Position numbers and translations under genes: made by a program. Positions 35,375-49,200 of a DNA stretch of 64,000 nt are shown piece by piece (positions within the stretch are counted from its first letter, which is position 1; every line of letters begins with the position of its first letter). The notes beneath the pieces were generated by a model, which was not told the DNA's origin, did no database searches, and saw only the letters and a program-made list of their open reading frames with translations. Source of the DNA: Eunapius fragilis (taxonomy: Eukaryota; Porifera; Demospongiae; Spongillida; Spongillidae); assembly GCA_963681505.1 (NCBI GenBank), contig OY811972.1, positions 16,349,110 to 16,413,109 of the forward strand. The letters run 5' to 3'.

Positions 35375-35799
35375 AAGAAATTCCATCGAGCGGTCGTCTA
35401 TGGCGACAGATCTAAACTTTTCTGGATGTCATAATAACGGTATATACGCGAGCGATCTCGCGGGCGAAGAATAACAATTATACTGTTCTTTGGTTAGGAG
35501 GGGCTGAGCCCCCTCTATGTCATTATTAGGGGAGCTCGAGACCCCCCAGCCCCCNNNNNNNNNNNNNNNNNNNNNNNNNNNNNNNNNNNNNNNNNNNNNN
35601 NNNNNNNNNNNNNNNNNNNNNNNNNNNNNNNNNNNNNNNNNNNNNNNNNNNNNNNNNNNNNNNNNNNNNNNNNNNNNNNNNNNNNNNNNNNNNNNNNNNN
35701 NNNNNNNNNNNNNNNNNNNNNNNNNNNNNNNNNNNNNNNNNNNNNNNNNNNNNNCCCCAGCCCCCCCCCCCCCCCCCCCCCCCCCTTCCGCCTCCACTG
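35236..35799. mobile_element. Second hAT-like element, containing an assembly gap
   Basis: Starts CAGGGGCGGCGGAAGG, and the complement of its end is CAGTGGAGGCGGAAGG. It is flanked by a 5-bp direct repeat cacaa (35231-35235 and 35800-35804). A poly-G run (about 35343-35373), a 200-N gap (35555-35754) and a poly-C run fill much of it, so coding content cannot be judged. Confidence 0.7.
35555..35754. other. Assembly gap (200 N)
   Basis: Exactly 200 unknown bases between C-rich runs; the true length is probably unknown. All ORFs spanning it are artefacts. Confidence 1.
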
Positions 35800-35804
35800 C
35801 ACAA

Positions 35805-36655
35805 GGACATCGCTGTATATAATGAGCTATCAACACTCCGTGGACCTAATAATGCATTATGACACCTAGTGTACATCTGTTCTGCTTGCCGCGCATGCAA
35901 TCGACATGTACACCACCTTGTTATCCAGCTCCCGCCTACTATAGCTATCCTTTTGTTATCCTCACTGCAACCTATTCTGTTCCTTGATTAGTTTAAACAC
36001 TATCATATATACTCGGCACTGTATGTTTTCATCGATCTCGCGCTAGCATCTAAACCATCCATCAAACGAGACACCCAAATTATGGAAGATGCGCCAAATA
36101 TAGTAAGGCTTATACAGACAGTTCTTCCTGCCACTAGTCAATCCGGTTGAAACAACACATCCATATATACTGCATGCAGTCTCCTTTGTTTCTTGTGTTA
36201 TCTCTGGTGGTTTCAACGTACCTAATCTTGTTAAAAAAACTTCATGATGCATATTATTCTCCCACGCCTAATTCACTAATTTAACCTGATCACTAAACCA
36301 GTTACCCCAGTGTTTTTCCCCTTCCTGTCATGTTTCAGATAGCAGCTGTTGTTAGGCTGAAGAGATGATCATCATATGACAGGCCTGTACCTGTGATCAA
36401 CCCTCCTCCCTGGGGGAATATAGGATGGTAGTGGAAATTACACTTGTTACCTCATTATTATTGAGGTGTGACCCATGCAAATAATTGCAGTAGGGAAGAC
36501 CTATATTCATTCCATCCCCAAATTATTTAACACAAAAATGATTTAGAGTCACAGTTGTGCTACATGTAGGTGTTTAAAATCATTACTTTTTAACTTGAAT
36601 TTGTTACATCACAAAACTACACTACACTATAATGTTCCAGCCAGTAGTAAAATAC
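35805..36655. other. Intergenic DNA, nothing recognised
   Basis: AT-rich sequence with short ORFs only; no family match or repeat structure noticed. Confidence 0.55.
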
Positions 36656-36659
36656 ACAC

Positions 36660-36905
36660 AGCCAAGTGCAGCTAAGTGTTCAAACAAAACTACTGAAGTG
36701 TAGCTAAGTGTTCAAATAAAACTACTGAAGTGTAGCTAAGTGTTCAAATAAAACTACTGAAGTGTAGCTAAGTGTTCAAATAAAACTACTGAAGTGTAGC
36801 TAAGTGTTCAAATAAAACTACTGAAGTGTAGCTAAGTGTTCAAACAAAACTACTGAAGTGTAGCTAAGTGTTCAAACAAAACTACTGAAGTGCAGCTAGG
36901 TTAAT
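36660..36905. repeat. 32-bp minisatellite (about 7.5 copies)
   Basis: Units contain gaagtgtagctaagtgttca with aaataaaactact. Copies are nearly identical, the outer ones differing by caaac versus caaat. Confidence 0.95.
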
Positions 36906-37242
36906 AGTATTTACAGCACTAAGTGCAGCTAGGTTATTTGTTCCATGACAGATATCTATGCACACCACTACTATGCACAGCTATTATCTTTTGCTTCCTT
37001 CAAAGTATCTCTTCAGTCATCCTGGCTGCCAGGAACTTGTGCTACACAAGGAAAATAGTCAATAAGTCACAAGTAACACACTTTCCCCCTAACCACTACA
37101 AAATGTTGTCCATTGGAAGACTAATGTTTACTGTGTAGCGATGAGATAATTGCACATCTTGAGAAAATTAATGATCATGGCAAAGCCATCACAGGAAGTA
37201 GTTATTCAAATAAAGTAATTTTATACATCTTTACATCCATAC

Positions 37243-40200
37243 CTCCTTGGGTTTGAGTGTCACAACCCAAGTTCAGGTCACTCAATTTGAATCCTGGTGC
37301 AAAACACAAAAGTGTTCAGTTAGATACATATGCAGCTAACAAACAGACCACTGACCAATATCCTTTGCCAGCTTCTCGGCACAAGCTGTTTCCCCCACTT
37401 CTAGCAGTGCCTTTGCTAGCTTTCCATATGTGGCGTTGATGTCTTGGTTAAGCCACTTGTTAAACATTGCTACCTTCTGACCATATACGTCTTGTGGGTT
37501 ATTGCGTTTAATTTCATCAAGGCAGTGACTTTCTATATCCAACTCCAATCCAACTCCATACCAATTATCAATTTTTAATGTGTGGATTTTTTTCAGCTCT
37601 GGTTTCTCATCTAAGCAGGTGTGTGCCAAAAGAATTATACGGTTTACTAACACCCACTGACTGCACTATGTTATCACACGGGCATGCAGTTAAAAAACTC
37701 AAACAATGGATTAGTAAAAGAACTCATTTGTGTAATCAAAACTATAATCATATCATCATGTTTGCTTGAGATCATAACAGTGCAGTCACAATGCATCCCT
37801 TCATTAGTACATCATTTGTGTTCTGCCGTGACCTTTAGTTTCATACTACATACAGTTACCTCTTTCTCCAAGGAACAAAATGTTTGACTATTTGACATGT
37901 TCATATTCATATATTCAGGATCTACAGTTAATCAGAAACAATTTTTTTTGCCTTTCTGTCAACGAAGGGACCTAGTTATGCTGGCACAGTCCTTTTAGCC
38001 GAGATTGGGCTGAGAGATGTAAGGCTTAAACCCTACTGATATGTCGTAGCTATCAGCACATTATGTTTACCATGTGCAGAGAGTCATGGATAGCTCCAAT
38101 TGCTATATGCATATCAAAACCATCAAAATCATAAAAGGACTTGTACTAAGTGCCAGTACTAACTAGGTCTCTTCAATCACTGAAAGGAAAACAATGTTTT
38201 GCAGTACAGTGACATTCATGACAATAGACCTTAACTCTGCTGCTGCTCTCAGTAGTATATGCTGGAGCAAAGGCTTTGTGCATAGTTACCATAGTTACCA
38301 GTGGTACTAATAGTGAATGACATATTCCAAGGCTGCAATTGATACACGCACAGAATGATCCATTATTATTTTACAAAAACCGTGCAAGATTATATTAGTA
38401 ACATACCATGAACATATACCATAGTATGACCAGTTAGTGGATCAGCAGAAGCAGTTTCTGAATGTGGACAACATGAAAAAACACCTTGATGTTAATCAAA
38501 TATTACAATGGATTTGATTCTCAATATTTATACTGACGTTTTCAATCATATAACCATGTAAAAATTTCTCAATTATCTAGATGTAGATAGAGGAGGTAGA
38601 GATGGATGACTAGCCATCTCCCCACCTCAATATAAAAAGTCCTACTATTCACTACATCTAGTTTAAGGGTGGCTGGATGTTGAACCCCAATGAGGGAGCA
38701 ACTTGGACACCATTCAAAACCAAAATTACCTAACCCATTATTCTAATTACACATCATTACCAGTTAATGGTTTCTTCCAACAAGTGTACTCATCAGGAAT
38801 ACGTTCACTTATATAAGTCTCATCTGTGCACTGGTAAACCTCATTAGAACTGGATGACCACGATGCCAAGTGGTTCTTCTCAGGGTGAGAAGGACATATA
38901 ATGGCATCTGCTGTACAATCTAGCTTGGAGCCTTTGTGTACTTTATCGATGGAAGTGTGAACTATTTCCTTGATATGGTAGCAGGTTGTCTCTGGTGTCT
39001 GGACATATACCCTGAAGTGTGAGAAGAGGTCCATCAAGGTAACAACAGTCTGCTCACAGTAGACAAAGGCAACACAATTGTGGAAACAGCAGCTTGGAGT
39101 GTTGCCTTTTATACTGAGTTTCCAATCATCTGAATGCAGTAGATGGGCCACAAGGGAACAGAACAAACCATTAGGTGCACAGCCCCCACCAAACGTGATG
39201 CACAGTGGAGGGTAAGTTTTCTTGTTGGGAATTGATATCACCTTCTGAACAGGGTTTTCAGCACTTGACAATAATGCAGGCATTAAATAGAAATCATTCT
39301 TATCAATGGCAGAGATTATGTTTAACTGAGATAACAGTTTGAGAAATAATTCTGGTTCTAAGTTACGATTTTTGTTAATTTGGATTAGAATTGCAGTTGA
39401 AATGTAACCATTGTCAACAAATTTTATCATGGCTCCAGTTCTGGAGCGGTTAGAATTCTTTAGCATGTAATGATGCTTTACAATATCAGTGACCTCATCT
39501 AGAAGTACTTGTGGATCACAAAACACAATATCAGGAAGTATGTCAGGATAGTGAAGAAATATGTTCTGTTCTATGAGGTGCTGTAAGGCTGCTTTAAACT
39601 GTTCGCTGTTGTTTCTGAGGAAAGAGAACTTATTTGCTACAACTTCACACTTCTCAATAGTAAGAACTCTGGCCTTTGTCTTGCTTGCCTCCTTCTTGAG
39701 CTCCATCTCCAACCCAAACCATGCAAGGGGAATCTTTTCTATGTCATTTTTGGCTGAATCTAATACATTATGCCTGATATCTTCAATTGCACAATCCATT
39801 TCTTCATCATCTTTAGACATGCAGTTTATTGAAATAAATGGTTTGTCTCCAAAGAACACAACACTGTCCTTGTTGTGGCTCAAGCATTTTCTTAAGTCTT
39901 CCACTTCTAACTTTGGCTCACAGTCCTTGTGTGTTCCAATCACCAAAATCCTTGGAGTTTGACCACTTGACCTATGGAATGTCTTGAGAGAATGCTCCAG
40001 GATTTCCTTATGTGTAAGATATGAAATGCAAGGTTTTCCAATGCAACCTGATGAATCAAAGTATTCCACTTTTGGTTTACAATGAAGACTTTCTGATAAC
40101 TTGAATACAAATATGACAATTGATGTGTTTGGGATGAACAATGGGAGGAGATCATGGAATTCAGGTTGGCCCCCACTGTCTATAAAATGAATCCATTCAG

Positions 40201-43200
40201 TGGACAGAAACTTGTCACCACCTTTGAATAGAATGATAGAGCTTATTACACACTTAGAGTACAAACATAGGTAAATAAGACATACCAGCCTTTTTACATG
40301 GCTAGATTTGCCAATTAAAATTGCGACATTGGGATCCCTTTATACTTAATGACCAGCACAATATACTTAATGACCAGCACAATAGCAAACACTGTAATTG
40401 CAGTCAAGTTTGGTGGCAATATTTTGCCACTTTGAAAAGACTCCAGAACCGGGGTTCAACAATAAATGTGAAATAAGTCCGTCTGTACCATTTGAGTGGT
40501 ACCACGAAACTCCTTTTTAAGAAGGTGCCTCCCTTCATGAAGAAACTATGCTAGGTTGGAAAAAACATGCTTGCCAGATTAATTCTTAATGTCTATTGTC
40601 CTTCATGTCACCCCAGAGTACAACTGTACACCTACTTTTTGCCATTTTGGTCATTGAAGGGGTGTAGTACTAGCATATAGCCTTCTTTCAGCTAACCCCA
40701 CCCATTTATCACTTTATTATAACTTTGATTAATCGGTGCCCCTCCCCCTCTTCCCCCTGTTTTATGTGTAATTGTCCTAATTTTTGGCTTGTTTTACACA
40801 TATCAAAATGATTTAAGTCCCAATCCTGTATGGTGGATGTGAAAGTTTTTGGTAGCTATATGTTCTAAATGCAATTTAAAATGCTGCATTTAAAATTTAA
40901 AATTTAAAATTCAATAACTGATTAAAACTACTCTCAACTCCAAACTATACCATGAACTTGTAATTAGACACTTTAGCTGACTACAAACACTTGTGTGGAA
41001 GACGTCAACACTCGCCACAGAAATACCAGCACTGTTGTAATGGTTGAAGGTTGTGCATACGAATTCACCTTTTTATAACTGATTACGTAGTTATACGGGA
41101 GGTAACTAATCTCAATCTGTACTAGTATGAACTCGCAATTAGACACTTTAGGTTCTAATTCAGACTGCAAAAACTTGTGCAGAAGACTTTAACACTCACC
41201 ACAGAAATACCTGCACTGTTGTAATGGTCAAAGGTTGTGCACACACATTCACCATCAAGGATTGCGGCAAGGCCTAAGTTGTTACAATGTTGCTAGGTTT
41301 CCTGGGGTATTTAGTCCTGATTAGAAGGCACACCAACCAATTGAAAGTCTACAGTTAGCGAAGCTACTTCAAACACACGCACAGCACATTATACAAAGAT
41401 AGAACATGGACACAATGACACAGGTAGCAGAGGGGTACATTACATGCCCATAGTGCTGATTGTACATGAAGCCAAGTATGCACAATATGGTGATAAGATT
41501 ATTTCTATTTTAAATGTAATTGTTATGTAACGCTATAATCTACAGAGGTGAGAATTTTTTAAACTCATACCTTCAGTGTTATTAATGGCAGCAACAAATT
41601 CAGTATGAATACTTTCAGAAGTAGCCTCCTCAGGTTCCACTTCGCTGGAACCAATATCTTGATGTTGTTGAGTTCCAGGCACACTGCTATCATCATTATT
41701 TTCGTTATCATTTGGTAATCCTACTGCAAGACCTCCTCCTGGAATATTATTTCTTTTTGGAACCTTTCCTGATTTTATAGCTTCTGCAATCATCTTCATC
41801 AGTTCATCATCACTCTCCACCTTAACCCATGATCCATTGCAACGACCTGCCTTTGATATGGAGACCGCACGAATAGGCTTCTCCACTACTCCAGTACTCA
41901 CTCGCTTCTCAGGAAGTTTATCTCCCAATAGTAGATGTTTAATGGTGGTCTTTCCAACTCCTGCTGCTCCAATAACAAGACACTTAATGATCTTGCGCTC
42001 AACAATTCCATATTTCATGGCTTCAGCGTATAATTTCGTGGTATCTGATTCAACCCCTCCACCTCCTGTCTCTGGAGCCTCTCCTTCCCTCCCACCTCCT
42101 CCTGGTGGCTTTCCTCCTCCTCCTCCACCTCCTTCTGGTGGTTGCCCTCCTCCCGCTCCACCTCCTCCTGGTGAATGATTACACAAATGTTTATGAACAA
42201 TGATACTATACTGAGGATTGAATTTAAAAATTCCACTTACAGCTTAAGCTAAATACAGAAAAATGATAGATGCCAGTGTGATCTTCTAAAGTTAAGGTCT
42301 AATCATTAAACGCTAAAGTCAATTTTCATGCTAATGCATGTGCAGTCTTCCCTAATTAAGAGCATGTTTGTTCCCTGCGCTAACCATACTTAGGGCATAT
42401 ATTGCACATTGTAAGACATAGATAATGTGTGGTACCCGCATTAACCGTGAAATAATTTTCAATACATAATAACGAGGGAATGTGCTTATAACGAGTGCGC
42501 TAATAACGAGGTCAGACTGTAAAAGTGCTTCCCAGAGGTTCAACGCAGACCTCTGTATCCGCATTCATCCAGTATTTTTTGTTGTACTTGGCATTGATGA
42601 AAACATATTTGCACAAAAACCATGTTTCAAATTTTCTTTTGTAAAATCTTATGTACCACTCCTTTATGCTGCAATGCTCCCTCCTTGTTGCAATGCACAC
42701 ACACACGTGCACTCACCAGGTGTTTCATGTGATAATGCTGGACTGCTGTCAGTGGACAAGGAAACTGTGGATATAAGATAGCTACATAGTTTACTTGTGG
42801 GTGTCTAAAGCCATACAACATCATATGACAGAGGGGCGGCTCGGAACAGTGGACTTTTGACATCGTTTATTTTATATATCTATTTGTAGATCAACAAATA
42901 ATGTACAACTAGCTTCAGCTAATTGCCCGATCGGTTAGGTGTTTAACAGACACCTGAAGATAACATGCGGACACATCCTGAAGAGATTGGTACACATGGC
43001 GTGCTTTACAAACGTTCCTATCGTGAGTTATGCTATCCCGAAGGAAGAAGAGAAGACGACGACGACGACGGAGGAGAAATTTTAGGTGGGACTGGGTACG
43101 GACGGTGGGGACGAGTATTTTTGTTCTCTAAAAGTACACCGTCTTATGACACATATATAACGCAGAACTGTTCTCCTTTTTGATATTGCTCGATTGCCAC

Positions 43201-46200
43201 TAAAAGCGAAGTAACCGATTCTTGGCTGTCCCGCTAGACGAGAGTGACGTTTTTAAATGACATTCATGATACTGCAGGATTCCTATATGGAACCTACTCG
43301 TGTAGGTTCCGATAGCATCTGCATTGCATAACATTGCACAATTTGTCATACGCTCTGGACGTTCTTAAATCATGACGCTACTCCAGTATCACGCTCTTAA
43401 ATCTACCAGCTTGACATCTACAAGCTGAACGCACATGTTCCATCATATGCATGCATATCACGCGTCTACATCGATCAACGTGTGCCGGCTGATCTTACCT
43501 ATTACGGTGTGCGTGGCACAACAATCACGCAAGGCATGTTTAGTTAAGTGTTTTTATTTAGGGAGTAAACAATGTTTAATGTCTATTGTCCTGAGTGTCC
43601 ACCCGGGGGTACAATTGGACACCCGGGTGGACAGCAAAAAAAATTTTTGCCGTTCGATCACGGAAGAGACCTAGTGGCATTTAACGGTACTGGCTTATAG
43701 AACAAGTCTTTTCAAGATTGGGCCGAGATAAGTAAGGCTTAAATCCTTTCGTAACCCATAAAATGAGCCGTGCTAGCAGACCTATCCATTACGCTCCGAC
43801 CGATCCGCATGGAGCGTAATGGATAGGCCCGCTAGGACGGCTCGTTTTACGAGTACCAAAAGGAGTTAAGCCTTGCTTATCTCGGCCCGATCCTGAAAAG
43901 ACTTGATCTGTAAGCCAGTACCGTTAAATGCAGCCAGGTCCCTTCCGTGACCGAACGGCAAAAACTTTTTTTGCTGTCCACCCAGGTGTCCAATTGTACC
44001 CCCGGGTGGACACTCAGGACAATAGACATTAATGTTTTGATGAAGGGTGAATGGTTGTGCACCTACCCCCCTGCTTATAATTAGATGTAGCATGGGAAAG
44101 CATATATGGCATTAAAAGGGGAACATTGTCTACGGTTAAAGTAGGTCTAGCCACCTGCCTGTCGGCAACTCCCCCGTCTGAATGTACTATAATAGATTGT
44201 TCCTTTGTCTAGTTCCAGGTATTGTATTGCTATATATAAAGGGTGTTCTTGGGGAAACAACCATTCAGTCTCATAGCCAGCTATCAACGACCTGAACTTT
44301 TGCTGATTTCTGAATGTCCACACGGAAGGAAATCGTTTCACGCCTCACTTGCGAGGTCCTCCGCCTTCGGCTACGTAATGCTCAGCTATCAACCACGGGC
44401 AAAAAATCGGCCCTTGTGGAGCGCCTGGTTCAACATGAGGACAACCTCCAGCAGGGTACATCTGGCCTTGCCACTTTTCACCCCGTCATAATGCCTACGG
44501 CCGCATCTGACGACTCCAGTGATAGCTCGAAGTTGTAGACACCTTCGTCTGGCGGAAGAAGCCCCTCCTTCTTTGGCTGCCGTCGGAACAGGTTCGGTCC
44601 TTTCCCCCTCGACACTCAGCGAGCCACCTGAGCTGCTCGAGCCGCGCGATACGGCGACTAATCTCGCTTCCACGACTCGCCATTCCCGATGCAAGCAAGC
44701 ATCAGACCCTCCCCCTATGGTTGCACACAGGGCACGGTTCACAGCGGCATGTGTCACGGTTTCGCAGCCGACAAATCCGGTGTCATGCCAAAGGCAAATC
44801 CATAGCAAGTCGTCCACGGCTAGCCACTCTCTCGCTCGGTCACCACGAGCGGAACCAAGAGCCCGCTCCTCCTCCAGCAGTGACTCCTCCAGCAGTGGCT
44901 CATCGCCTTCCAGAAGCCGCTTGCACAGATGGCACAAAAGGCGGCGTCATTCGAAGAGGCATCATCTGGATCACAGCCCACTGGGAGCTCCCTTCACTAC
45001 CTTCACCTACACTCCACCGAGGAAAGAAGCGCGGAGGATGCGCAAAGGTAAATATATTGCCTTTGATAAACTCTTCCCTCCCCTAAGACAATCAATCATT
45101 GCCAGCCCCGATTGGCAAGGTTAAAATAGACAAGACCCAGCGCCTGGTTTCCGATCTACCTAGCTGGTTGGAGGCATGGAACACATTTGTGGCCATCAGG
45201 GTCCAGGCATTCCCAGACACTGCATTGGTCATGCTCCAGTACCAGTCCACCATCTGCCAGCTGTTCTCCACCTTTGGTCCGGTTGCTGCCCTGAAGTTTC
45301 AGACAGGCACGGACCAGAGACCAGACCCTAAACTGGGACAACCTGAAGGGAGGACTTGCTTGTGTGGTGTGTGACTAACCCTCCCTTTGGCGCAGTTCAG
45401 CATTCACTGCCTACATCAGACATGCTCTGACATGTCCTACTCACTCTGCAAGTTTAGCCCTAGACCCCCCCCCCCCCCCCCTTGACTCATTCAATACATT
45501 TCACACCTCTCATATGCTAGTTGTACATGTACCCACCACCTGGAACCACACTAAACCCAATCTATTGGGGGTTACACTTTGGGTGGCACCCTTTGGGCTT
45601 CTACCCTGACCAACCACGTCAAACCCATGACCACGTCATGGTGTGGCACATCTGGTCGCACCCAAGGCAAGCCAGCGCTACCTTGGTCCCAGACTTGGCC
45701 TGATGGGTACACCTGTCACCAGGTTGCTGCCTGACCCTTTTTTGGGCAAACTGTTATCGTCAACTAGTTTAGACGCATGACGGGGACCTAGATGGGTTAT
45801 GCATGAGTCAGATATATAGGTTATGCATAAGCACAGAAGGAGCATTCATACAGCATTAAGGCCATTTTGTCTATAGTTTACACTGCATTCCACGCAGCCT
45901 GGCTTTTTGGTCCGAATTTATTAGTATTTGGAACATATGTGACAGTGTGCTGTTATGACTTAATCTTTTCCCATCCCACAATGCCTAATCCTTACTTTTG
46001 CAATAATAACAATGAAGATGTCAAAAGTCCACTGTACCTCCACTTACATGTAGATTGGCCACATAACATGCACACCCATCCCTGCACCCTCCCATCATAT
46101 GCACACCCATCCCTACACCCTCCCATCACATGCACACCCATCCCTACACCTGCCCATCACATGCACACCCATCCCTTCACCCTCCCATCATATGCACACC

Positions 46201-49200
46201 CATCCCTACACCCTCCCATCATATGCACACCCATCTCTACACCCTCCCATCACATGCACACCCATCCCTACACCTGCCCATCACATGCACACCCATCCCT
46301 ACACCCTCCCATCATATGCACACCCATCCCTACACCCTCCTATCACATGCACACCCATCCATACACCTGCCCATCACATGCACACCCATCCCTTCACCCT
46401 CCCATCACATGCACACCCATCCCTACACCCTCCCATCATATGCACACCCATCCCTATACCCTCCCATCACATGCACACCCATCCCTACACCCTCCCATCA
46501 CATGCACACCCATCCCTATACCCTCCCATCACATGCACACCCATCTCTACACCCTCCCATCACATGCACACCCACCCCTACACCCTCCATCACACACACA
46601 CCATCACTTCACCCTGTCATCACATGCACACCCATTCATTCATATCATTGAAGATAATCTCGTAATTTTTTTCCAGTTGTATATAGCTCTCAAAATAAGA
46701 CATTAGACATCAAAGAAACTACAGAATGATTGACCTTAACACATATAGCCGCAGTTAAACTAATCCAAACGCACTCAGACACACAGACACACACACACAC
46801 ACATACACTCACCAGGTGATTCATGTGATAATGCTGGACCGCTGTCAGTGGACAAGAAAACTGTGGATAGAAGATAGCCTCATAGTTTACTTGTGGTGCC
46901 TAAAATCATATGGCATAAGTCCATGTACATGTAGATAGACCACCACCCATGCACACCCATCACTTCAGCTTGACATCACATGCACACCCATCCTACACCA
47001 TCCCATCACATGCACACCCATCCTACACCCTCCCATCACATGCCCACCCATCCCTACACCCTCCCATCACATGCACACCCATCCTACACCCTCCCATCAC
47101 ATGCACACCCATCCCTACTCCCTCCCATCACATGCACACCCATCCTACACCCTCCCATCACATGCACACCCACCCCTACACCCTCCCATCATATGCACAC
47201 CCATCCCTACACCCTCCCATCATATGCACACCCATCCCTACACCCTCCCATCACATACACACCCATCCCTACACCCTCCAATCACATGCACACCCACCCC
47301 TACACCCTCCCATCACATGCACACCCATCCCTACTCCCTCCCATCACATGCACACCCATCCTACACCCTCCCATCACATGCACACCCATCCCTACACCCT
47401 CCCATCACATGCACACCCATCCCTACTCCCTCCCATCACATGCACACCCATCCCTACACCCTCCAATCACATGCACACCCATCCTACACCCTCCCATCAC
47501 ATGCATACCCATCCCTACTCCCTCCCATCACATGCACACCCATCCTACACCCTCCCATCACATGCACACCCACCCCTATACCCTCCCATCACATGCACAC
47601 CTACCCCTACACCCTCCCATCATATGCACACCCATCCCTACACCCTCCCATCATATGCACACCCATCCCTACACCCTCCCATCACATACACACCCATCCC
47701 TACACCCTCCAATCACATGCACACCCACCCCTACACCCTCCCATCACATGCACACCCATCCCTACTCCCTCCCATCACATGCACACCCATCCTACACCCT
47801 CCCATCACATGCACACCCATCCCTACACCCTCCCATCACATGCACACCCATCCCTACTCCCTCCCATCACATGCACACCCATCCCTACACCCTCCAATCA
47901 CATGCACACCCACCCCTACACCCTCCCATCACATGCACACCCATCCCTACACCCTCCCATCACATGCACACCCATCCCTACTCCCTCCCATCACATGCAC
48001 ACCCATCCCTACACCCTCCAATCACATGCACACCCACCCCTACACCCTCCCATCACATGCACACCCATCCCTACACCCTCCCATCACATGCACACCCATC
48101 CCTACTCCCTCCCATCACATGCACACCCATCCCTACACCCTCCAATCACATGCACACCCACCCCTACACCCTCCCATCACATGCACACCCATCCCTACAC
48201 CCTCCCATCACATGCACACCCATCCCTACTCCCTCCCATCACATGCACACCCATCCCTACACCCTCCAATCACATGCACACCCACCCCTACACCCTCCCA
48301 TCACATGCACACCCATCCCTACTCCCTCCCATCACATGCACACCCATCCCTACTCCCTCCCATCACATGCACACCCATCCTACACCCTCCCATCACATGC
48401 ACACCCATCCCTTCACCCTCCCATCCTTTGTCTCCATGCTGCATGGCCACTAATTGATGGTATGCTACCTGAGGACCGCAACACTCTAGCCAAGGTTGAT
48501 GCCATTTTGATGTTTCTAATGCTTTTACATTCTTCTAAGCAAAATTGCTACCACCATTGTGCAAGCTCCTACAATTTCAGGCATCTATATATACATAATA
48601 ATCCATATCTTGATTTTAAAATCCACACTGACTTGTAAGGCCTACAGTTGTGCCTAGTGTGTACCAGGCCTTAGTTACTGAGGGTGACAACATGTACTGA
48701 TAATCAACCACATACAACACAACTTTGGGCTTACTATGCTCCTCTGCTATCTTCCTCGCCAATGCTGGGTTATTGCCTCCAGCAGGTTTGTGTACAGCTT
48801 GGCACAACTTCCTCCAAGATGGCTGACCAAACCTTTTGGTATCATAGCGTTGTTGCAACCAAGCAAGAAGGACACCTCGGAGACATTTTTTCAGTGGCGA
48901 CATTGAGGATATGTTATCCAACTCTGCAGGTGTAATCCTCAGGGCTGTTCCCAAGGACTCCCATTCTGCTGCTATATCCTGCACAGCGTCTAGTACATCT
49001 AAAAGGTCATCCTCACCTGGGCCAAGGGGTGTGGTTTGTAAAACACAACACTACATGATGTGCTCAACATACCAAGAGGGTCACCAGACACACTCAAGAA
49101 ATCACCACCTGTACTTGGTACTGTATTACCTCCAACCCCATATCCTCCAGTTCCTACATTTTGTCTTCTACTGAGATCTCTACTTCTAACTTGATTCCCA

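Noticed and set aside
35429..35900. ORFs across the N gap
   Set aside because: They consist mainly of unknown bases and homopolymers.
46099..48638. Large plus-strand ORFs (up to 552 codons) of MHTHPYTLPSHAHPS type
   Set aside because: By-product of a stop-free 31-bp minisatellite open in all three frames, antisense to the ROCO-type gene.
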